DNA from: Rhodanobacter sp. ANJX3
GTDB lineage: Bacteria > Pseudomonadota > Gammaproteobacteria > Xanthomonadales > Rhodanobacteraceae
DNA length: 64,000 nt
Reading direction: 5' to 3'
Assembly (NCBI RefSeq): GCF_014200755.1
Contig: NZ_JACHCM010000001.1
Coordinates: 538,218-602,217, forward strand
Part shown: positions 38,648-47,147 of the stretch, piece after piece
Layout of the letters: the number at the start of each line of letters is the position of its first letter
Position numbering within the stretch: the first letter of the stretch is position 1
Translations under genes and position numbers: made by a program
Notes under the pieces: generated by a model
What the model was told of the DNA's origin: nothing
The model's database searches: none
The model's input: only the letters and a program-made list of their open reading frames with translations

Positions 38648-40237
38648 ATGGGCATCTCAAAAAAATCAGATAAGGCGTCGGGCCCGATCAGTAAGGCCGG
38701 CGTCACCATGCTTTGCAGCGTGCTGGTGGCCGGCTGTGCAGTGGGCCCCAACTTCAAACGACCCGCTGCGCCCACGATTGCCGCTTACACTGATCATCCG
38801 CTGACAACCACAGCCACAACAGAGAACCTCAGCGGCGGCCAAGCGCAGCAATTCACCAGCGGCGCCGATATCCCCGGCGACTGGTGGACGCTGTTTCATT
38901 CCGCACCGCTGAATGCGCTGATCGAACAGTCGCTCGAGCACAACGCCGATCTCAAGGCCGCGCAGGCTGCGCTGCTGGTCGCCAATGAAACGACCAAGGC
39001 CGGACGCGGCGTGTTCTATCCCAGCGTCTCGGGCAGCTTCTCGGCCTCGCGCGAAAAAGACCCGCCCGGCTCGCTCGCCCCCGTGCCTAGCAACAACGCG
39101 TATCGCTACGACCTGTTCACCCCGCAGCTGAGCATCTCGTATGCACCGGACATCTTCGGTCTGAACCGCCGCACGCTGGAGTCGTTGAAAGCGCAGGAGC
39201 AGGCTGTCCGCTTTCAGACGATCGCCACGCAGATCACGCTGAGCACCAACGTGGTCGCGGCCGTCGTGCAGGAAGCGGCGCTGCAGGCGCAGGTCGATGC
39301 GACGCGCCAGCTGGTCGACATCAACACGCACATGCTGAAGATCCTGCAGTACCAGCTGAGCAAGGGCTACGTCGGACGGCTCGATGTCGCCGCGCAGGAG
39401 TCGCAGCTGGCGCAGGTGGTCGCCACGCTGCCGCCGCTGATGAAACAGCTGGCGCAACAAAAAGACGCGCTGGACGTGCTGGTTGGCCAGTTCCCGAACC
39501 AGCTGCCGAATAAGAACTTCGATCTGGCGAATCTGCAGCTCCCGCAGGATTTACCCGTAAGCCTGCCCTCGACCCTGGTGTCGCAGCGTCCCGACGTGCG
39601 GCAAGCCGAGGCGAATATGCACGCCGCCAGCGCACAGATCGGCGTGGCCATCGCCAACCGCCTGCCGAATATCGCGCTGACCGCCAACGTCGGCAGCACC
39701 GGTCTCGCGCTCAATCAGGTGTTCCAGTCGGGCACCGGTTTCTGGAACATCGGCTCGACCATCACCGCGCCGATTTTTCAGGGCGGCACGCTGCTGCATC
39801 AGGAACGCGCCGCCAAAGCTGCGTATGTCGAAGCGGCCGAGCAGTATCGCGGCACCGTGCTGAGCGCGTTCCAGAACGTCGCCGACACCCTCACCGCGCT
39901 GGAGCAGGATGCCGACGCGCTGAAAGCATCGGCCCACGCAGCCGATGCCGCCAAGGTCACGCTGGATCTCTCGCAGCGCCAGTGGAAAGCCGGTTACGCG
40001 AACTACCTTTCGCTGCTGACGGCCGAACAGGGCTACCAGCAGGCGCGCATCAATCTGGTGCAGGCGCAGGCCAATCGTTTTGCCGACACCGCCGGGCTGT
40101 TTCAGGCGCTGGGCGGCGGCTGGTGGAACCGGGCCGACCTCACCGGCACGCCATCGATGCCAAGCGACGCTGACACTAGCGCCCAACCACCTTCTGCGAG
40201 CAGCACCCATGCCATGCGGACAAAAAATGACAAGTAA
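38648..40237 (+). CDS. RND efflux outer-membrane lipoprotein, NodT/OprM family
   Basis: A 529-residue TolC-like channel subunit. The lipoprotein signal ends at VLVAGC (Cys near 28), followed by AVGPNFKRPAAP, the standard OprM/NodT opening. Two OEP repeats are seen: DWWTLFHSAPLNALIEQSLE in the first and VSQRPDVRQAEANMHAASAQ in the second. It forms the outer-membrane exit for the RND pump encoded two genes downstream. Its stop overlaps a possible ATG of the adaptor gene (40227). Gene order is channel-adaptor-pump. The start is chosen at ATG 38648 because it begins directly before the signal. Confidence 0.9.
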   Translation: MGISKKSDKASGPISKAGVTMLCSVLVAGCAVGPNFKRPAAPTIAAYTDHPLTTTATTENLSGGQAQQFTSGADIPGDWWTLFHSAPLNALIEQSLEHNADLKAAQAALLVANETTKAGRGVFYPSVSGSFSASREKDPPGSLAPVPSNNAYRYDLFTPQLSISYAPDIFGLNRRTLESLKAQEQAVRFQTIATQITLSTNVVAAVVQEAALQAQVDATRQLVDINTHMLKILQYQLSKGYVGRLDVAAQESQLAQVVATLPPLMKQLAQQKDALDVLVGQFPNQLPNKNFDLANLQLPQDLPVSLPSTLVSQRPDVRQAEANMHAASAQIGVAIANRLPNIALTANVGSTGLALNQVFQSGTGFWNIGSTITAPIFQGGTLLHQERAAKAAYVEAAEQYRGTVLSAFQNVADTLTALEQDADALKASAHAADAAKVTLDLSQRQWKAGYANYLSLLTAEQGYQQARINLVQAQANRFADTAGLFQALGGGWWNRADLTGTPSMPSDADTSAQPPSASSTHAMRTKNDK

Positions 40238-40259
40238 TTCGCCTCGCAGCGCATGCGAC

Positions 40260-41429
40260 ATGGCAAATAAAAAGCACGCGGCGCGCCCGACCTTTGCGCT
40301 GCTCACAGCATTGATGGTGTTCGCCGTGCTGATGACCGGCTGCGCGTCGAAAACCGACGATGACGCCAATCCGGCGCCGGCGTCCACCACGCCGCACAAC
40401 GTCACAATGACGACCGAGCAGCGCCAGCACATCAAGCTTTACACCGTGAAACAATCGACTTTCCACAAGACGGTCGAGGCCTCCGGCGCCGTCGATTTCG
40501 ACAACGACCAGGCCACTAGCGTCATCGCACCGTTCTCCGGTCCAGTGACGAGGCTGCTGGTGTCGCCGGGCGACCACGTCAGCAAGGGCCAGCCGCTGGC
40601 CATGGTCGATTCACCGGACTTTGCCGCCGCGGTCAGCGCCTACGCCAAGGCGCTCGCCACGGCAAAAACCGATCGACGCCTGGCCGATGCCGACAAGGAT
40701 CTCGGCCAGCATGAGGGCGTTGCACAGCGCGAGAACGACCAGGCGCAAACCGACGCCGTCAACGCCGAAGCCGATCGCGATGCCGACCTGCAGGCGCTGC
40801 TGGGCCTCGGCGTCGATCCGGCGGCGATCAAGGGGATTCAGCAAGGCCACACGCTGTCGCACATCGAGGGCGTTATCCGCTCCCCGATCGCCGGCACCGT
40901 AGCGGAAAAACTGATCACACCCGGACTGCTTTTGCAGGCCGGCACGACGGCATGCTTTACGGTTGCCGATCTGTCGCGGGTATGGGTCATGGCGCAGGTT
41001 TCCAGTGCCGACCTCGGCGCCATCAGCGTCGGCGATCCGGCAGAAGTGGTGACCGGCATCGACAACAAAAATTTTGTCGGGCGCGTGGACAACATCGCCG
41101 CCCTGGTGAATCCGGATACGCGCTCGGTGATCGCCCGCGTGGTCGTGGACAACCCCGGTAATTTCCTCAAAAAGCAGATGTACGTCACTGCACGCATTCA
41201 ATCGCGGCGGGAAAGCCAGGGCACGTTGGTGCCGGTGTCGGCAATTCTGCGCGACGACGAAAACCTGCCCTTTGTCTATATCGCGCAGCCGGACGGCAGC
41301 TTCGCGCGGCGCGCCATCACGCTGGGAGAGCGCACCGGCGATCAGTTCAATATTCCCGACGGCCTGCACGCGGGCGACCAGGTTGTGGTCGATGGCGGCA
41401 TCTTCGTCCAGTTCATGCAAAACCAATGA
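40260..41429 (+). CDS. RND efflux periplasmic adaptor, CusB/CzcB-like
   Basis: A 389-residue membrane-fusion lipoprotein. The signal with lipobox ends at MTGC (near 27). The order is beta-barrel/lipoyl halves (VIAPFSGPVTRLLVSPGDHV; IRSPIAGTVAEKLITPG), an alpha-hairpin between them, and a C-terminal membrane-proximal domain. It links the RND pump to the outer-membrane channel. No His/Met-rich metal tail is visible, so metal export is not proven. An earlier ATG at 40227 overlaps the preceding stop and is a possible alternative. Its stop overlaps the pump start by 4 bases. Confidence 0.88.
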   Translation: MANKKHAARPTFALLTALMVFAVLMTGCASKTDDDANPAPASTTPHNVTMTTEQRQHIKLYTVKQSTFHKTVEASGAVDFDNDQATSVIAPFSGPVTRLLVSPGDHVSKGQPLAMVDSPDFAAAVSAYAKALATAKTDRRLADADKDLGQHEGVAQRENDQAQTDAVNAEADRDADLQALLGLGVDPAAIKGIQQGHTLSHIEGVIRSPIAGTVAEKLITPGLLLQAGTTACFTVADLSRVWVMAQVSSADLGAISVGDPAEVVTGIDNKNFVGRVDNIAALVNPDTRSVIARVVVDNPGNFLKKQMYVTARIQSRRESQGTLVPVSAILRDDENLPFVYIAQPDGSFARRAITLGERTGDQFNIPDGLHAGDQVVVDGGIFVQFMQNQ

Positions 41430-44400
41430 GCGACCAACTACCTGCGGACGAGACGCCCTCGCGCACGGCGTCGATCATGAACCGGCTGGTCGGCTCCTCG
41501 CTGGCGCAGCCGCTGCTGATCATTCTGTTGACCCTGCTGCTGACCGGCGCCGGCGCACGCTCGCTGCAGCGCCTGCCGGTGGATGCGTATCCCGACCTCT
41601 CGCCGCCGATCGTCGAGATCGTGACGCAGTGGCCCGGTCACGCCGCAGAGGAAGTGGAGCGACTCATCACCGTACCGGTCGAGCTGGCCATGAACGGCAT
41701 TCCGAAAGTCGCCAACGCGCGTTCGATTTCGCTGTATGGCCTGTCCGACGTGATCATTACCTTCAACGACGGTACGGACAATAATTTCGCCCGCCAGGAA
41801 GTATTCAACCGACTCGGTGATCCCAGCCTGCCCAGCGGCGTGACGCCGTCGGTATCGCCGCTGTCCGCCCCCTCGGGCCTGATCTATCGCTACGTGCTGC
41901 AAAGCCCCGATCGATCGCCGATGGAGCTGAAAACGCTGGAAGCGTGGACGGTGGAACCGCAGTACCGGTCCGTGCCCGGCGTAGCCGACGACTCGGGCTT
42001 TGGTGGTGGCACGATGCAGTATCAGGTGCTGCTGGACCAGGCCAAGATCGCCTCGGTCGGCCTGTCGGCTGTGCAGATCGAAGCGGCGCTGGCCGCCAAC
42101 AACAGCAACGCCGGCGGCGGCTTCTATTCGCAGGGCGGGCAGTTCTATTACGTGCGCGGCCTCGGCCGTATGGACACCCTGGAAGACATCAGTAACGTCG
42201 TGCTGGCCGTACATGACGGCACCCCGATTTTGCTCAAGGACGTGGGCCGCGTGGTGATCGGCATCGCACCGCGCCTGGGCGAATTCGGCTACGAGAAACA
42301 GGACGACGCGGTCGAAGGCGTCATTCTTCTGCGCACCGGCGAGAAAACCCAGGACGTGCTCAAGCGTGTCGAGGCCAAGACCAACGAACTCAATAACGGC
42401 GTGCTGCCCATAGACGTCAAGGTCGTGCCCTATTACGACCGCACCGACCTGATCACGCTGACCACCAAGATCGTCGAGGACAATCTGCTGCGCGGCATGC
42501 TGCTGGTGATCGTGGTGCTGATTTTTTTCCTGTACGACTTTCGGGCCGGCCTGATCGTCGCCACCACGATTCCGCTGGCGCTGCTGTTTGCGTTTATCTG
42601 TCTGGACGTCCAAGGCGCGTCGGCGAATCTGCTGTCGATCGGCGCGATCGACTTCGGCATCCTGGTCGACGGCGCGGTCGTGATGGTGGAGAACATCTTC
42701 CGCCAGATTGCCGAACGCAAGACCGAGGGTTCGCCGCTGAGCATCCGCGCGATCATCCGCGATGCGGCGGCCGAAGTGGATCGGCCGCTGTTCTATGCCG
42801 TGGCCGTGATCGTGGTCAGCTTTCTGCCGATCTACGTGCTGTCCGGTCCGTCGGGCACCTTGTTCAAGCCGATGGCCGATACGATGATCTTCGCCCTGGT
42901 CGGCTCGCTGATCGTCACGCTCACCCTGCTGCCGGTGCTGTGCGCGTGGTTCATGCGCCGCGGCGTGCGCGAGCGACGCAACGTGGTGTTCGAGGCGATC
43001 AAATCGGTCTATATCCGCGGGCTGGACGTGTGCCTGGCCTTTCCCTGGGTGACGACGCTGGCAGCGACGGTGGTCCTGCTCGGTTCGCTGCTGCTGATCC
43101 CCCGCATCGGCGCCGAGTTCATGCCGCAGCTCGACGAAGGTGCGCTGTGGGTGCGTGCGACCATGCCGTACACCATCTCGTTCGACGAATCAGCCCGCAT
43201 CACGCCAAAGATTCGCGACATCCTGCGCACCTTCCCCGAGGTCACGACCGTGGCCTCGGAGCTAGGCCGACCGGATGACGGTACGGACTCGACCGGCTTC
43301 TTCAACGTCGAGTTCTATGTCGGCCTGAAACCCTATTCGCAGTGGAGCGGCAGCTATCGCACCAAGCCCGAACTGATCGCCGCGATCAACCGCAAGCTGT
43401 CTGCCTTCCCCGGCATCAATTTCAACTTCACCCAGCCGGCCGAGGATGCGGTGGACGAAGCCGAGACCGGATTGAAGAGCGCGCTCGCGGTCAAAGTCTT
43501 CGGCGCCGATCTCAACACCCTGCAGCAGAAGGGCAAAGCGATCAAGCAGGTGCTGGAGAAAGTGCGCGGCATCCGCGACGTGACCCTGGTGCAGGAGCTG
43601 GGGCAGCCCAGCCTGAGCATCAAGATCAATCGTGCTGCCATCGCGCGCTACGGCCTCAACGTTTCGGATATCAATGGCCTGATCACCACGGCGATCGGCG
43701 GCGACGTCGCGACCCAGGTGGTGCAGCAGGAGAAGCAGTTCGATCTCGTGGTGCGGCTGGAGCAGAAGTATCGCGACAACCCTGAGGAAATCGGCAACAT
43801 CCTGGTCGCCACGCCTGGTGGCCAGAATATTCCGCTGCGGGAATTCGCGGACATCCAGGTGACCAACGGCGCATCGTTCATCTATCGACAGGACAACTCG
43901 CGTTATATCGGCGTGCAGTTTTCGGTCGAGGGCCGCGATCTGGCCGGTGCCGTGGAGGACGCCATCGGGCAGGTCCACCAGAAGATCACGCTGCCGCAGG
44001 GTTATCGCCTGGACTGGGGCGGCGAATACTCCGAATACACCGCGTCGCGCGCGCAGCTCAACATCATCCTGCCGCTGACGCTGGGCTTGATCTTCCTGCT
44101 GCTGTTCACCCTGTATAGCAACTTCAAGTTCCCTTTCATCACGGTGGCCGGCGTGCTGCTGTCGGCGCCGGTCGGAGGCATCGTGGCGCTATGGCTTACC
44201 GGCACGCCGTTTTCGGTGTCCTCCGGCATCGGCTTCCTGGCGCTGTTCGGTGTGTCGGTGCAAACAGCGGTGGTCTACATTTCCTACGTCAACGAACTGC
44301 GGCGTGGCGGCATCGACGTGACCGAGGCGATTCGCCAGGGCGCCATCCTGCGCCTGCGCCCGATCATGATGACCGCCCTGGTCGCGGCGTTGGGCCTGCT

Positions 44401-44557
44401 GCCGGCGGCGTTGGCCACCGGCGTGGGCACGGATACGCAGCGGCCGTTCGCGCTGGTGATCGTCAGTGGGCTGTTTACTCGACTGCTGATCAGCATCTTT
44501 CTGATGCCAGCGCTGTACGCTCTGGTGGCCCGCAAAGACGATCGGCTGGAAGTCTGA
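41426..44557 (+). CDS. RND pump, CusA/CzcA (heavy-metal efflux) family
   Basis: A 1043-residue inner-membrane proton-driven pump with the 12-helix RND layout. Helix 4 reads IGAIDFGILVDGAVVMVEN, the motif that separates metal-type RND pumps (GAIDFG..VD) from drug-type ones (DD). The periplasmic loops lack the clear Met triad of CusA, so copper/silver specificity is unlikely; cobalt, zinc, nickel or an organic substrate remain possible. ATGA overlap with the adaptor gene shows the operon. No metal-responsive regulator is adjacent. Confidence 0.9.
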   Translation: MSDQLPADETPSRTASIMNRLVGSSLAQPLLIILLTLLLTGAGARSLQRLPVDAYPDLSPPIVEIVTQWPGHAAEEVERLITVPVELAMNGIPKVANARSISLYGLSDVIITFNDGTDNNFARQEVFNRLGDPSLPSGVTPSVSPLSAPSGLIYRYVLQSPDRSPMELKTLEAWTVEPQYRSVPGVADDSGFGGGTMQYQVLLDQAKIASVGLSAVQIEAALAANNSNAGGGFYSQGGQFYYVRGLGRMDTLEDISNVVLAVHDGTPILLKDVGRVVIGIAPRLGEFGYEKQDDAVEGVILLRTGEKTQDVLKRVEAKTNELNNGVLPIDVKVVPYYDRTDLITLTTKIVEDNLLRGMLLVIVVLIFFLYDFRAGLIVATTIPLALLFAFICLDVQGASANLLSIGAIDFGILVDGAVVMVENIFRQIAERKTEGSPLSIRAIIRDAAAEVDRPLFYAVAVIVVSFLPIYVLSGPSGTLFKPMADTMIFALVGSLIVTLTLLPVLCAWFMRRGVRERRNVVFEAIKSVYIRGLDVCLAFPWVTTLAATVVLLGSLLLIPRIGAEFMPQLDEGALWVRATMPYTISFDESARITPKIRDILRTFPEVTTVASELGRPDDGTDSTGFFNVEFYVGLKPYSQWSGSYRTKPELIAAINRKLSAFPGINFNFTQPAEDAVDEAETGLKSALAVKVFGADLNTLQQKGKAIKQVLEKVRGIRDVTLVQELGQPSLSIKINRAAIARYGLNVSDINGLITTAIGGDVATQVVQQEKQFDLVVRLEQKYRDNPEEIGNILVATPGGQNIPLREFADIQVTNGASFIYRQDNSRYIGVQFSVEGRDLAGAVEDAIGQVHQKITLPQGYRLDWGGEYSEYTASRAQLNIILPLTLGLIFLLLFTLYSNFKFPFITVAGVLLSAPVGGIVALWLTGTPFSVSSGIGFLALFGVSVQTAVVYISYVNELRRGGIDVTEAIRQGAILRLRPIMMTALVAALGLLPAALATGVGTDTQRPFALVIVSGLFTRLLISIFLMPALYALVARKDDRLEV

Positions 44558-44777
44558 CCGCAGGCCTTCCGCCCTGTCAGGCGCAGGGCTGCTGCGCCGA
44601 ATGCGGTACGGCGTGATGTCACCCTCGACGCGGGTTTCACCCGCCTTCCACGAGTCTGACGGGGCTTTTTTTACTGGCCCACCTGCGATAATCCGCTCGT
44701 GGGTCGAAGATGGGCCTTTGCCCGCCGCCACACAGCGCCGCCAAATACCTGCGCGCGCTCTTCCACGGGAGTGTTAC

Positions 44778-46490
44778 GTGCAGCATCAGCAAGATCATCA
44801 CGCTTCGGCCGCTGCGGCCGGTCTCGCCAAGACGCCGACAGGCATTCGGGGCCTGGACGATATCACCCTGGGTGGCCTGCCCAAAGGTCGCCCTGCGCTG
44901 CTGTGCGGCGCGGCGGGCTGCGGAAAAACGCTGTTCTCGATGACCTTTCTGGTCAACGGCGCAACCGCTTACGACGAGCCGGGCGTGTTCATGAGCTTCG
45001 AGGAGCGCGCGCGGGATCTGGAGGAAAACGTCGCTTCGCTGGGTTATCACTTGGCCGATCTGGTCGCGGACAAGAAGCTGGTGGTCGACCATATCCATAT
45101 CGAGCACTCCGAAATCGAGGAAAGCGGCGACTACGATCTGGAAGGGCTGTTCGTGCGGCTGGGCTTCGCGATCGACTCCATCGGCGCCAAGCGCGTCGTG
45201 CTCGATACCATCGAGGCGCTGTTCTCGGGTCTCTCGGACACTGCGTTGCTGCGCGCCGAGTTGCGCCGGCTGTTCGGTTGGTTGAAGGACAAGGGCGTCA
45301 CAGCGATCATCACCGCCGAGCGTGGCGAGGGTCAGCTGACCCGGTTCGGCATCGAGGAGTACGTGTCCGACTGCGTGATCCTGCTGGACAACCGCGTCGA
45401 GGACCAGATCACCACGCGCCGCCTGCGTGTCGTCAAATACCGCGGTTCCGCGCACGGCACCAACGAATATCCGTTCCTGATCGACGCCGAAGGTATCACC
45501 GTTTTACCGATCACCTCGGCCGGCCTGAAGCACAAGATTTCGTTGGAGCCCGTTTCGACCGGCGTCGACGATCTGGACGCGATGCTTGGCGCAGGCGGCT
45601 ATTTTCGCGGCTCTAGCGTGCTGATTTCCGGCCTGGCCGGCACCGGCAAGTCGACCTACGGCGCGGCGTTCGTCGATGCGGCGTGCCGGCGTGGCTCGCG
45701 CTGCCTGTATTTTGCTTTTGAAGAATCGCCCGAGCAGATCGCACGCAATATGCGCTCGGTCGGTTTCGATCTGCAGCAGCATGCAGACAGTGGCCTGCTG
45801 CGCTTCGAGGCGGCGCGACCGAGTATCTACGGTTTCGAGATGCATCTGGCGCGGATGTATCGCGACATCGAGCGTTTCGATCCACAGGCGATCGTGGTCG
45901 ATCCGATATCCGCCTTCCGTGGCCCGTCGATGGAAATTCACGCCACGCTGGTGCGCATTGCGGATATCTGCAAATCGCGCGGTATCACGGCGGTCTTCAC
46001 CAGCCTGTCGACCGTCGGCGATCAGATGAACGAGAGCGAGCGCAGCGTGTCCTCGCTGATGGACACCTGGATTTCGCTGACCGACATGGAGGCCAACGGC
46101 GAGCGCAATCGCGTGCTGTATATCCTCAAGTCACGCGGCATGAGCCATTCCAAGCAGCTGCGCGAATACCAGTTGTCCGACAAGGGCATCCACTTCGTCG
46201 ACGTCTACGCCGGTCCGGAGGGTGTGCTTACCGGCACGGCGCGGCTGGCGCAGGAAGCGCGCGAGCGCGAGGCCAGCAAGGCGCGTCAGCAAAATATCCA
46301 GAAAATGCATCGCGAACTCACGCGCAAGCGCGAGGCGGCAGAACGTCGCATTGCCGAACTGCACGCCGATCTTGCACGCGAAGAAGACGAAGTGCGGAGG
46401 ATCATCGAGCAGGAAGAAGCCAGAGAGGCAACGCTCGGCAGCGATCGCTCAACGATGGCGACAGCGCGAGGGCAGCAGCATGGCCAGTGA
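44778..46490 (+). CDS. kaiC: KaiC-family ATPase with C-terminal coiled coil
   Basis: A 570-residue double RecA-like protein. CI: Walker A GAAGCGKT (44-51), catalytic E75/E76 (SFEERAR), Walker B at D143. CII: Walker A GLAGTGKS (285-292), E315/E316 (AFEESPE), D375. The position of the cyanobacterial phosphosites (S431/T432) is occupied by S425/S426 ([10 protein letters not shown]). After the CII end (about 485) there is a charged coiled coil of about 60 residues (about 490-550), absent from Synechococcus KaiC but known in non-cyanobacterial KaiC of the Rhodobacter type. The start is GTG 44778 with GGGAG upstream. It is the first gene of a four-gene coupled operon. It probably times or senses ATP/ADP state; rhythm is not proven. 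Confidence 0.93.
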   Translation: MQHQQDHHASAAAAGLAKTPTGIRGLDDITLGGLPKGRPALLCGAAGCGKTLFSMTFLVNGATAYDEPGVFMSFEERARDLEENVASLGYHLADLVADKKLVVDHIHIEHSEIEESGDYDLEGLFVRLGFAIDSIGAKRVVLDTIEALFSGLSDTALLRAELRRLFGWLKDKGVTAIITAERGEGQLTRFGIEEYVSDCVILLDNRVEDQITTRRLRVVKYRGSAHGTNEYPFLIDAEGITVLPITSAGLKHKISLEPVSTGVDDLDAMLGAGGYFRGSSVLISGLAGTGKSTYGAAFVDAACRRGSRCLYFAFEESPEQIARNMRSVGFDLQQHADSGLLRFEAARPSIYGFEMHLARMYRDIERFDPQAIVVDPISAFRGPSMEIHATLVRIADICKSRGITAVFTSLSTVGDQMNESERSVSSLMDTWISLTDMEANGERNRVLYILKSRGMSHSKQLREYQLSDKGIHFVDVYAGPEGVLTGTARLAQEAREREASKARQQNIQKMHRELTRKREAAERRIAELHADLAREEDEVRRIIEQEEAREATLGSDRSTMATARGQQHGQ

Positions 46491-46818
46491 TGCAGACCAA
46501 CATTCCATCGAAATAGAAAGCCCCGAGGCGGGCGCGTACAACTTGCGGCTTTATGTGGCCGGGCAGACGCCAAAGTCGCTGGCTGCGATCGCCAACCTTA
46601 AAGCGATTTGCGAAGACCATCTTTCCGGTCGCTACTCCATCGAGGTCATCGATTTGACTGTGACGCCACAACTTGCTGCCGGCGACCAGATCGTGGCCTT
46701 GCCTACCCTCGTGCGCACGCTGCCGCCGCCGCTGAAACGCGTGATCGGCGATTTGTCGAATACGGAAAAGGTGCTGGTGGGTCTGGACATTCGACCGCGT
46801 CTGGCCAGCACGTCATGA
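46480..46818 (+). CDS. kaiB: KaiB-family protein 1
   Basis: A 112-residue thioredoxin-like fold protein. It keeps the KaiB core: [19 protein letters not shown] near the start, then [20 protein letters not shown] and [18 protein letters not shown]. In KaiB-KaiC systems KaiB changes fold and binds the CI ring of KaiC. It starts inside the last codons of kaiC (11-base overlap), so synthesis is coupled. It is more like classical KaiB than the second copy, including [10 protein letters not shown], which corresponds to NPQLAEEDKI in cyanobacteria. Confidence 0.9.
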   Translation: MASDADQHSIEIESPEAGAYNLRLYVAGQTPKSLAAIANLKAICEDHLSGRYSIEVIDLTVTPQLAAGDQIVALPTLVRTLPPPLKRVIGDLSNTEKVLVGLDIRPRLASTS

Positions 46819-47147
46819 CCTCGGACGCCGCCGTGCCCATCCCTGACCCCGGACGCTACAAGCTTTGCCTGTTTGTCACCGGCTCCACACCACGATCGGC
46901 ACGTGCTATCGAAAACATGCAAAAGATCTGTGACGAAAATCTGCATGGACGTTATGACCTGGAAATCATCGACGTCTACGAAAACCCCGAAGCCACGCGC
47001 GATCTGCAGATCATCGCCACGCCAACGCTGGTGAAAATTCTCCCTGAGCCGCTGCGGCGCATCATCGGCGACCTGTCGGATAAAGAGCGCGTGCTGGCCG
47101 GCCTCAACCTGGCGCCCGTGGGCGCGGCGCATAACCGATCGAAATGA
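46815..47147 (+). CDS. kaiB: KaiB-family protein 2 (paralogue)
   Basis: A 110-residue KaiB homologue: [20 protein letters not shown] near the start, [14 protein letters not shown] in the middle (as [20 protein letters not shown]) and [20 protein letters not shown] near the end. It differs from copy 1 in the N-terminal tail and in the loop where copy 1 has QLAAGDQ and this one has EATRDLQ. Its ATG overlaps the stop of the first kaiB (ATGA) and its own stop overlaps the kinase start. The roles of the two copies (two binding partners, or heteromers) are unknown. Confidence 0.9.
   Translation: MTSDAAVPIPDPGRYKLCLFVTGSTPRSARAIENMQKICDENLHGRYDLEIIDVYENPEATRDLQIIATPTLVKILPEPLRRIIGDLSDKERVLAGLNLAPVGAAHNRSK

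Noticed and set aside
44630..44672. Possible terminator between the RND pump and kaiC
   Set aside because: The short GCGGGT stem is about 20 bases from the T-run, so it does not form a proper intrinsic terminator.
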